DNA from: Pyrolobus sp964613695
Lineage (GTDB): Archaea > Thermoproteota > Thermoprotei_A > Sulfolobales > Pyrodictiaceae
Length of the DNA: 7,457 bases
Assembly (NCBI GenBank): GCA_964613695.1
Contig: CAZTIR010000064.1
Coordinates: 1 to 7,457, forward strand
Direction: 5' to 3'
Shown here: piece after piece, positions 1 through 5,793 of the stretch
How the letters are laid out: the number at the start of each line of letters is the position of its first letter
Position numbering within the stretch: position 1 is the first letter of the stretch
Made by a program: the position numbers and the translations under genes
Notes under the pieces: generated by a model
Seen by the model: only the letters and a program-made list of their open reading frames with translations
What the model was told of the DNA's origin: nothing
The model's database searches: none

Positions 1-1
1 G

Positions 2-742
2 GTTGCGCAGCACTTCCTAGCCAAGAAGGGGATAATGGCCGTTAGGAGGGTCAAGAGGAGCGACATGGAGAAGCTAGCCCGCGCCACTGGCGCTAGGATA
101 GTGAGTAACATCGAGGATCTAACGCCCGACGACCTGGGCTTCGCGGGACTAGTGGAGGAGAGGAAGGTTGGCGAGGATAAGATGGTGTTCGTCGAGAAGT
201 GCAAGAACCCGAAGTCTGTAACAATCCTAATCCGCGGCGGTCTTGAGAGGCTGGTCGATGAGGCTGAGAGGAGTATCCGCGACGCCCTAAGCGCTGTTGC
301 CGACGCTCTAAAGGATGCTAAGATCGTTGCCGGTGGTGGCGCCGCGGAGGTTGAGGTTGCGAAGTATCTACGCGAGATAGCTCCGAAGATTGGTGGCAAG
401 GAGCAGCTAGCAGTAGAGGCCTTCGCCAAAGCGCTCGAGGCGCTTCCAATGGCTCTAGCTGAGAACGCGGGCCTAGACCCGATAGAGATCATAATGAAGC
501 TACGCGCGGCCCATGAGAAGCCCGAGGGTAAGTGGTACGGTATCGACGTCTTCACGGGCGAGATTAAGAACATGATGGAGCTCGGCGTCATAGAGCCCGT
601 CAGCATAAAGGCTAATGCGATCAAAGCAGGTACCGAGGCCGCTACCATGATATTGAGGATTGACGATGTTATAGCCGCTGCGAGGCGCGAAGAGGAAGAG
701 GAGAAGAAAGAGGAGAAGAAGGAAGAGGAGGAGAAGGAGTAA
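2..742 (+). CDS. Thermosome subunit (group II chaperonin), C-terminal part; 5' end outside the window
   Basis: This is the C-terminal ~246 residues of an archaeal thermosome subunit (the family is about 550 residues). The frame is open from base 2, so the ATG at base 35 is internal. Thermosomes form double-ring cytosolic cages that fold proteins using ATP. The fragment starts in the apical domain (the RRVKRSDMEKLARATGA stretch is typical), returns through the intermediate domain with the GGGAAEVE motif near bases 333-357, and ends in the equatorial domain (NAGLDP, then LRIDDVIAA near bases 652-680). The N-terminal half, including the expected GDGTT catalytic motif, lies upstream and cannot be checked. 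The last ~18 residues are almost purely Glu and Lys rather than a Gly/Met-rich tail. Family assignment is very secure. Whether it is the alpha, beta or gamma paralogue cannot be decided here. A terminator-like hairpin follows the stop codon. Confidence 0.97.
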   Translation, partial: VAQHFLAKKGIMAVRRVKRSDMEKLARATGARIVSNIEDLTPDDLGFAGLVEERKVGEDKMVFVEKCKNPKSVTILIRGGLERLVDEAERSIRDALSAVADALKDAKIVAGGGAAEVEVAKYLREIAPKIGGKEQLAVEAFAKALEALPMALAENAGLDPIEIIMKLRAAHEKPEGKWYGIDVFTGEIKNMMELGVIEPVSIKANAIKAGTEAATMILRIDDVIAAARREEEEEKKEEKKEEEEKE

Positions 743-770
743 AGCCTACACCGCATCCCGCTATCGAAAT

Positions 771-795
771 AGGGTAAGGCCTCTACTTACCTTTT
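771..795 (+). terminator. Hairpin plus T-run after the thermosome gene
   Basis: An inverted repeat pairs 771-778 with 786-793 around a 7-base loop (779-785). The core GGTAAG/CTTACC pairs perfectly, and one G-T plus one A-T pair extend it to 8 bp. A T-run follows immediately at 792-795, and a second T-rich stretch occupies 803-824. Archaeal RNA polymerase terminates mainly at U-rich tracts, so this arrangement 29 bases after the thermosome stop is a plausible terminator. The second T-rich stretch overlaps the promoter of the next gene. Confidence 0.5.
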
Positions 796-801
796 GCCGT
801 G

Positions 802-812
802 CTTTATTTTTA
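802..812 (+). promoter_or_regulatory. Probable TATA box for the AK6/Fap7-like gene
   Basis: The CTTTATTTTTA element is the only strong AT-rich block before the kinase gene. Its centre is about 27 bases upstream of the ATG at 834. Archaeal transcription usually starts about 25 bases downstream of the TATA centre, so the message would be leaderless or nearly so. No Shine-Dalgarno-like sequence precedes 834, which agrees with a leaderless message. Confidence 0.5.
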
Positions 813-833
813 TTTCTTCCTTTCCCCGTCCTC

Positions 834-1418
834 ATGGGGTACCTAATGCTTATTGTGGTTGCCGGGACTCCCGGGACCGGCAAATCTAGCCTCGCTTCGC
901 TCCTCACACGCAAGTTGAACATCCCCTATAATAGCTTAACCGAGATTATACTCTACAAGGGCGCCTGGTGCGAATATGATTGGCGTAGAAGGAGTTTCCT
1001 AATTGATCCGCCGGTCGCGCTCAGGGCGGTCTCAGAGTGGGTGAGGGACAAAGGGAGCTTGTTGCTTGAGACGCATGATGTAGAACTGCTTTGGGAGGCG
1101 GGTCTCGAACCATATCTAGTCATAGTTCTCCGGACTAGACCATCAATACTATACACGCGGTTATCTCGCCGGGGTTGGCCTAGGGCTAAGATAGTCGAGA
1201 ACCTGGAGGCTGAGCTTGTCGGGGTTGTTGCGATTCAAGCGCGCGAATACTATGGTGAGAGGCGTGTATGCGAGATAGATACGTCGACGATTAACCCTAT
1301 CAAGGTATTAGCTGAGGCGATGCGCGCTATCACCGGCTCCACTTGCGATAGGCGGATTGACTGGCTTGGCTTCGATGAGGAGGTTGCTTTTGTGTCGAGG
1401 CTTTCACTGGGAACTTAG
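834..1418 (+). CDS. AK6/Fap7-type adenylate kinase (ribosome-biogenesis NTPase)
   Basis: This 194-residue cytosolic P-loop kinase is of the archaeal 'putative adenylate kinase' (AK6/Fap7/hCINAP) family. The family interconverts adenine nucleotides, and its characterised members bind ribosomal protein uS11 and act in small-subunit maturation. The Walker A loop GTPGTGKSS is at residues 11-19. Residues 79-81 (Glu-Thr-His) sit where the family has its second, DxH-like motif. The block from LVIVLRTRP (95-103) through RLSRRGW and KIVENLEAEL (119-128) is the family signature for the lid and base-binding region. The length is normal. ATG 834 is chosen because the T-rich promoter predicts a leaderless start there; ATG 846 (residue 5) would also give a family-like N-terminus. 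The 3' end overlaps the convergent HerA-like gene by 4 bases. Fold and family are secure; the ribosome-assembly role is inferred from homologues. Confidence 0.85.
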   Translation: MGYLMLIVVAGTPGTGKSSLASLLTRKLNIPYNSLTEIILYKGAWCEYDWRRRSFLIDPPVALRAVSEWVRDKGSLLLETHDVELLWEAGLEPYLVIVLRTRPSILYTRLSRRGWPRAKIVENLEAELVGVVAIQAREYYGERRVCEIDTSTINPIKVLAEAMRAITGSTCDRRIDWLGFDEEVAFVSRLSLGT

Positions 1419-2986
1419 GGAGGTGGCTGCTTAGCAAACTCTACCGGTATTCTTACAAGTACGGGTGACTCGAGCTGAGGCGTGTCAACCACCGCTACAC
1501 CTGTCGGTAGTTTTGGTAGTTTGCTCCTCAGCTCTGGGCTGAGGCTCATGCTCCTGGCAACAACGCTTATATCCTGAGCACTCTTCAGGGTGTGCACAAT
1601 CCGTATATTCGTATTCTTCATGATGCTGGGGTGTAGTGAGGAAGGCGACTGCGATACTATGATGAGGCCTAGCTTGCGTTTACGCGCCTCGGCGAGAATA
1701 GATGGTATTGTGCGCGTATCGCTAGATGCTATGTTCTGAGCCTCCTCGAGCACGGCTACAGTGTTTAATATTCTGTTCTTGGCTATGGCCGTGTAGAACA
1801 GGTATGCGAGTATCATGCGGACGTAGACTCGTCGCAAGGGGAGCAGCATTATCTTGTTAACTCTTATCACGTACAGCCCCTTATCCTCCGGTATCTCTAC
1901 GAGCCCCGTGACTGTGAAGTACTTCTCACCCTCACCGGTCATAAGCGACCTCAGTCTTCTCTCGAGCGCCGCGCGGATCTCTAGCTCTGCGCGGCTCGGG
2001 ATACTGCCCTGAACCTCGATAGTTGCTAGGAGACTATCAATAAACTGGTCCATATCTGTGGGGATGGCGTCCCTCCTATTCATTGATTTAAGGGCCTGGT
2101 ATAGGAGCATAGACTGGTGTCTTGTGAGATCAAAGGTATCCTCTATAACATCGACAGCTATCTCGAGGTCCAGATCCTCGGGTATTAGGGGGAGTCTAGG
2201 CGGGTCTACGATCTTGACATTTTTGATACCGAGGTTGCGGTATAGAGCCTCGTACTCGCCATGCCAGTCGAACACTATCACTCTAACATGTCTCGCGAGC
2301 TGAGAGGTTATGAATGCCGTTGTCGTGGACTTCCCGGACCCCGTTGTACCGAATATACCAGCGTGTCTCCAAAACTCGTCTACGGAGGCGTAGACGGGCG
2401 CCCCATCCTCACTAATACCTATGAGAACCTCCCCCCTCGTCACGCTCTCACCCTCCCCAGTGTGACTAGCGAGGATTACCACATCGTGGAGTGCCTCGCC
2501 ACGCCCTCCGTTGAGCAGCGCGAAGAGTCTAGAAGGATCGTCTACAACATGCTTGCGTACCCTCAAACCCGCGAGAAGCCCGTGCATAATATTATCGATG
2601 CCCTCCACGTTAGGCAGGAGGAGGACCAGCTTGCAGCCGCGGATGCCGCATACGTGAATCACTGCAGTAGTAGCCCCGCTACGCGCGAGTGCTTGAAGAA
2701 GATCCCCAATCACCCGCAGCCTTCGAGAAGCGTTACGCACGTCTTCGGCCTCCACCTCGTAGACTACGAATCTCTTACGCTTGGCGAGGAGCTTCCGCGC
2801 CGCCGAGGCTCCTAGAAGTGTTGCAAGCGATCCCCCGATGGCTGCGAGGAGGTTAGCGTTACCGGGTAATACATCGAGACTATAGGCTATGAGGGTGGCG
2901 CCTAGCGCGAGCGTGGCGGGTAACAGGAGGATGTCTAGCCTCCTATCCCCAATAGGCACCAGCCCGTTAAACAACTCCTCCCGCAC
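1415..2986 (-). CDS. Membrane-anchored HerA/VirB4-like hexameric ATPase (possible CedB DNA-import motor)
   Basis: This is a 523-residue DUF87/HerA-FtsK-type P-loop ATPase. Two hydrophobic segments at about residues 18-38 and 45-64 should anchor the N-terminus in the membrane, unlike soluble HerA, the partner of NurA. A ~140-residue domain of unclear type follows. The motor core has Walker A GTTGSGKST (213-221), the HerA-like VFDWHGEY motif (238-245), Walker B with the acidic pair in VLEEAQN (412-418), a SQSP sensor (445-448), and an Arg in NTNIRIVHT that may act between subunits. Such ATPases pump DNA or act as secretion motors. In crenarchaea the membrane HerA/VirB4 homologue CedB powers DNA import, and this protein has that architecture. 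No CedA-like multi-TM gene is in the window, so the role stays open. GTG 2986 is the only start candidate at this end of the open frame. It lies 49 bases after rpo8 with no clear promoter between, suggesting cotranscription. Confidence 0.85.
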   Translation of the reverse strand: MREELFNGLVPIGDRRLDILLLPATLALGATLIAYSLDVLPGNANLLAAIGGSLATLLGASAARKLLAKRKRFVVYEVEAEDVRNASRRLRVIGDLLQALARSGATTAVIHVCGIRGCKLVLLLPNVEGIDNIMHGLLAGLRVRKHVVDDPSRLFALLNGGRGEALHDVVILASHTGEGESVTRGEVLIGISEDGAPVYASVDEFWRHAGIFGTTGSGKSTTTAFITSQLARHVRVIVFDWHGEYEALYRNLGIKNVKIVDPPRLPLIPEDLDLEIAVDVIEDTFDLTRHQSMLLYQALKSMNRRDAIPTDMDQFIDSLLATIEVQGSIPSRAELEIRAALERRLRSLMTGEGEKYFTVTGLVEIPEDKGLYVIRVNKIMLLPLRRVYVRMILAYLFYTAIAKNRILNTVAVLEEAQNIASSDTRTIPSILAEARKRKLGLIIVSQSPSSLHPSIMKNTNIRIVHTLKSAQDISVVARSMSLSPELRSKLPKLPTGVAVVDTPQLESPVLVRIPVEFAKQPPP

Positions 2987-3035
2987 TCCTAGGAGGCGGG
3001 CGGTGGAGCGAAAGTAGTGTAGAGGTCTATTGCGG

Positions 3036-3407
3036 CTAGAGCGGGGCCACGCGCACGTAGAGCTTCTCAGTGGGGGTTATCGGGAGTCTATCCTTACACC
3101 TTATCACCACTAGTAGGCCTCCTATCGAGAGTATATGCTCCCATACCCCCTCCCTCTCCCTCACAGTGACGACGGTCGCTCTGCCCACGAAGTCCACGCC
3201 ATCCTTATACTCTGGTAGGTCTCGTGTAAGCTGGAATAATACCCGAGACCCCTCCGGGGTTACGAAGAGCTCCTTATGCTCGTCCATCTGTACCTCGCAC
3301 TCGCGCCCATCGATAGGAGTTATGGTTGCGAGTAGTATCTCCGGGATCCTCTCCTGCTCTAGGCTCTCTACCCTACCCTCAAACGATACCACCTCACTCG
3401 CGCTCAT
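3036..3407 (-). CDS. rpo8: DNA-directed RNA polymerase subunit Rpo8 (RpoG, Rpb8-like)
   Basis: From the preferred start this is a 123-residue protein resembling crenarchaeal Rpo8, the homologue of eukaryotic Rpb8, an OB-fold subunit bound to the periphery of RNA polymerase. Recognisable stretches, in order, are FEGRVESLEQERIP near the N-terminus, the acidic MDEHKELFV strand, the family-typical LPEYKDGVDFVGRATVVT in the middle, and ILSIGGLLVVI before a C-terminal PTEKLYVRV strand. ATG 3407 is chosen over the upstream in-frame GTG at 3458 for two reasons. It is preceded by a good Shine-Dalgarno (GGTGGAG, 6-base spacing), and the GTG would lie upstream of the probable TATA box and so outside the transcript. 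The gene is divergent from the TGT gene and heads a probable two-gene unit with the HerA-like ATPase. The identification rests on remembered family pattern, since Rpo8 has no catalytic motif to confirm it. Confidence 0.78.
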   Translation of the reverse strand: MSASEVVSFEGRVESLEQERIPEILLATITPIDGRECEVQMDEHKELFVTPEGSRVLFQLTRDLPEYKDGVDFVGRATVVTVREREGVWEHILSIGGLLVVIRCKDRLPITPTEKLYVRVAPL

Positions 3408-3413
3408 CCCGTG

Positions 3414-3420
3414 CTCCACC
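3414..3420 (-). promoter_or_regulatory. Shine-Dalgarno site deciding the rpo8 start
   Basis: On the minus strand GGTGGAG lies 6 bases before ATG 3407. It matches the anti-Shine-Dalgarno pairing of archaeal 16S rRNA and argues for the 123-residue form over the 140-residue form that would start at GTG 3458. Confidence 0.6.
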
Positions 3421-3429
3421 AGAAACGGC

Positions 3430-3452
3430 GAAAATAGAGACCTTGTTTTAAA
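3430..3452. promoter_or_regulatory. Compact divergent promoter region of rpo8 (-) and tgtA (+)
   Basis: Two AT-rich elements lie between the oppositely oriented genes. Minus-strand TTTAAAA (3452 down to 3446) is placed to start rpo8 transcription near 3424, leaving a ~17-base leader that contains the Shine-Dalgarno. Plus-strand AAAATAG (3431-3437) is placed to start the TGT message near 3460, leaving a ~14-base leader that contains GGTGG. The two TATA-like boxes are within 20 bases of each other, so the two promoters would share or compete for the same DNA. Positions are predicted from spacing only. Confidence 0.45.
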
Positions 3453-3463
3453 CTGCACCCCAT

Positions 3464-3468
3464 GGTGG
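3464..3468 (+). promoter_or_regulatory. Shine-Dalgarno-like site favouring ATG 3474 for tgtA
   Basis: GGTGG ends 5 bases before ATG 3474. It overlaps the alternative upstream start ATG 3462, which has no ribosome-binding site of its own and could only be used leaderlessly. Confidence 0.45.
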
Positions 3469-3473
3469 CGGTA

Positions 3474-5045
3474 ATGGTGGAGATAGGCGTATTCGAAGTG
3501 CGTGACAAGGATCTAGGCGGGCGTATCGGGAGACTGTACACCCCGCACGGCGTCCTCGAAACACCCGCACTCCTACCGGTGGTTGACCTCGCGCGCCAAG
3601 AGGTGGGCATAGAGGAGATTAAGAGCCTGGGCTTCAACGCCATAATCACAAACGCTTACCTGATATGGCGCCGCTGGCGTAGCGAAGCCGAGGAGAAGGG
3701 GATCCACTCTCTCCTCGGCTTCGACGGCATCGTTATGACAGACTCGGGCGCCTACCAGCTCATGAGGTATGGTAGTGTAGACATAACTCCTCGGGAGGTG
3801 GTAGAGTTCCAGAAGAGGATAGGGAGCGATATAGCGGTAATCCTCGACGTACCGACCGGCTCCGCGGACTCGCGCGAGAGGGCCAAGTGGACTGTGGAGG
3901 AGACACTGCGTAGGGCACGCGACGCGATACCATTGATAGAGGGTGATGAGAGGCTCTGGACCCTACCAGTCCAGGGCGGCCGCTTCATAGACCTGGTTGA
4001 GCTCTCGGCACGAGAGGCCTCTAGGCTAGCCCGGTGGTATAGAGTCTACGCCCTAGGCTCGCCCACAGTACTCCTAGAGAGGTACTCCTATAGCGACATA
4101 GTCGAGATGATAGCAGCGGCGCGTGCACACCTGCCCCTGAGCCACCCGCTCCACTTGTTCGGCGCAGGCCACCCCATGATAATACCCTTCGCGGTGGCCT
4201 TAGGCGTAGACATGTTCGACTCTGCATCCTACATCCTCTACGCGCGCGACAACCGCTACATGACGCCGAGCGGTACGCTCAGACTCGAGGATATCGACTA
4301 CTTCCCCTGCAGCTGCCCAATCTGTACAAAGTACACGCCTAGAGAGTTGCTAGAGATGCCTCGGCACGAGAGGGTCCGGCTGCTAGCACTACACAACCTC
4401 TACGTGCTACGCCAGGAGCTTAACAGAGTGAAGCTCGCCATAAGAGAGGGTAGGCTGTGGGAGCTCCTAGTGGAGAAGGCGCACGCCCACCCCTCCCTAA
4501 AGAGAGCGTTACAAGTACTGACAAGGCACGCGGAGCTACTGGAGAAGCTTGACCCCAGGGTGAAGGGCGGGGAGGTTCACGGCCTCTTCTTCTACGGGAT
4601 ACTTGAAGACCACTACAACCCCCGCGTCATACGCCACAAGCGCCTCGTAGCCGAGCGTTACAAGCCTCGAACAGGGAGAATAGTCCTCATACCCGTGCAC
4701 CCAGACGCCAAGCCCTTCACAAGCACGCGACTCTACCGGGAGAGTAGAAGCCAGCACAACGACGCGACTATAATCGGTTACACGCCGCCCCTGGGCCTAA
4801 TACCCGAGGAGCTCGCCGAGACATACCCTCTCTCCCAGTTCGAGGCGCCCTACATGCACTCCAGCGACTCTGTAAGGGAGACCATCGAGGCCATAAGAAG
4901 GGCGCTGGCGGCCTACGCGCCAAAAGAGTTGATAATCTACCACTGCCCCGAGCTCCCATGGAGCAGGGTCATCGCAGAGGAGCTCTCAAAGCTCTTTGAG
5001 AGCGTAAAGCTCGTCGAGGCGGAGTGCAGAGAGGCTCACGTGTAG
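3474..5045 (+). CDS. tgtA: Archaeosine tRNA-guanine transglycosylase, catalytic subunit without PUA domain
   Basis: This enzyme exchanges guanine-15 in the D-arm of tRNAs for preQ0, the first tRNA-bound step of archaeosine synthesis. From ATG 3474 it has 523 residues. The TIM-barrel catalytic domain (about 1-350) shows TPALLPVVD near the N-terminus, MTDSGAYQ with the base-binding Asp90, GVDMFDSASY with probable nucleophile Asp249, and the zinc site CSCPIC (Cys279, 281, 284) with His307. Residues ~370-523 form an archaeal C-terminal region with PPLGLIPEEL and YHCPELPW. The C2 and PUA domains that complete euryarchaeal enzymes (about 580 residues in Pyrococcus) are missing. A separate C2+PUA protein is encoded at 5794-6261 on the other strand, so the enzyme is probably split. 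ATG 3462 is a possible start four codons upstream. The 3' end overlaps the PAC2 gene by 10 bases. Confidence 0.95.
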   Translation: MVEIGVFEVRDKDLGGRIGRLYTPHGVLETPALLPVVDLARQEVGIEEIKSLGFNAIITNAYLIWRRWRSEAEEKGIHSLLGFDGIVMTDSGAYQLMRYGSVDITPREVVEFQKRIGSDIAVILDVPTGSADSRERAKWTVEETLRRARDAIPLIEGDERLWTLPVQGGRFIDLVELSAREASRLARWYRVYALGSPTVLLERYSYSDIVEMIAAARAHLPLSHPLHLFGAGHPMIIPFAVALGVDMFDSASYILYARDNRYMTPSGTLRLEDIDYFPCSCPICTKYTPRELLEMPRHERVRLLALHNLYVLRQELNRVKLAIREGRLWELLVEKAHAHPSLKRALQVLTRHAELLEKLDPRVKGGEVHGLFFYGILEDHYNPRVIRHKRLVAERYKPRTGRIVLIPVHPDAKPFTSTRLYRESRSQHNDATIIGYTPPLGLIPEELAETYPLSQFEAPYMHSSDSVRETIEAIRRALAAYAPKELIIYHCPELPWSRVIAEELSKLFESVKLVEAECREAHV

Positions 5046-5791
5046 AGCCTCTCGCTAGCACCGCCAACCGCCGCCTCGGCAGCCCTCTGCTGCTCAACCC
5101 TCTCTATAACCTCCTCAATCCTCCTAGCCATGTCCAGCAGGTCGCTCACGTCAATCTCGACGCCTAGCAGCCTGCCCACAACCTCCACAGCGACGGCGGC
5201 GGCAGCGGGATCGGGGCGGGCGGTCTCGGTGTAGGGTAGTATAGTTATGGCGGGGAACCGGTGAAGCTCCGAGTAGAGGATTAGAAGAGCAAGAGGACCC
5301 ACGACGTACAACTCCTTGTCTATAGGCGGCTCCTCGAAGCGCACCCTACACCCGCCCGAGGCGAGCCACCGGAACCTCTCACCACCCTTCCGGAACCTCG
5401 AGTCAAAGCCGCCGAGAAACACGCCCATCTTAGCAACATACCTCCTAGCAAGCAGCACAACCGTCTCGGCGTACGCGTCCCTCTCCCTCTCCACCGGGAC
5501 ATCGTGGTTAACCAGCACCACGAGGCGATGCTCCCGAGACGCGTAGAGCTCGAACGGCGCGATTATCCCCCTAGAATCCATCCCCACGAACTCCGGCATA
5601 TACCTGGTCACGATGTACCCGACACGCTCCAACCCAAGCTTCTCCACGATATGAGTCGACGCGATGTAACCAACAGCACCGAACCCACGGAAGCCCGTCA
5701 CCAGCACACCGCCAGCCAGAGCATCAAGACCACCCTCAACAAGCTCATACACCCTCACGCCACGATGGCGTAGCACAAGCCTCGCCAACAC
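5036..5791 (-). CDS. PAC2-family protein, proteasome assembly chaperone/activator-like (PbaA/PbaB-like), with C-terminal HbYX
   Basis: This 251-residue cytosolic PAC2-family protein is related to eukaryotic Pac1/Pac2 and archaeal PbaA/PbaB, which bind the 20S proteasome alpha ring. The family glycine loop appears at residues 31-42 (VTGFRGFGAVGY). A C-terminal block with PYTETARPDPAAA (186-198) and GVEIDVSDLLDMARRIEE (210-227) is also typical. Residues ~216-240 should form a helix or coiled coil. The last three residues, Leu-Tyr-Thr, form a hydrophobic-Tyr-X (HbYX) end, the signature used to dock into alpha-ring pockets. The GTG start is 2 bases after the stop of the upstream C2-PUA gene, with GGTG (5797-5800) 5 bases upstream, so translation is probably coupled. 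Family membership is secure; proteasome binding is inferred from the C-terminus, and the PAC2 superfamily also contains members of unknown role. Confidence 0.85.
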   Translation of the reverse strand: MLARLVLRHRGVRVYELVEGGLDALAGGVLVTGFRGFGAVGYIASTHIVEKLGLERVGYIVTRYMPEFVGMDSRGIIAPFELYASREHRLVVLVNHDVPVERERDAYAETVVLLARRYVAKMGVFLGGFDSRFRKGGERFRWLASGGCRVRFEEPPIDKELYVVGPLALLILYSELHRFPAITILPYTETARPDPAAAAVAVEVVGRLLGVEIDVSDLLDMARRIEEVIERVEQQRAAEAAVGGASERLYT

Positions 5792-5793
5792 GA

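Noticed and set aside
35..742. Thermosome fragment as a complete 235-residue gene starting at ATG 35
   Set aside because: The frame is open upstream to the window edge and the residues before the Met (AQHFLAKKGI) are typical thermosome sequence, so the gene is cut by the window and not truncated.
2261..2815. Open frame of 184 codons on the + strand inside the HerA-like gene
   Set aside because: It lies entirely antisense to a gene with clear ATPase motifs, and its translation is rich in Arg, Ser and Pro with no recognisable family.
3070..3474. Open frame of 134 codons on the + strand opposite rpo8
   Set aside because: It is a Ser/Thr-rich shadow of rpo8 that runs through the divergent promoter, with no promoter or ribosome-binding site of its own.
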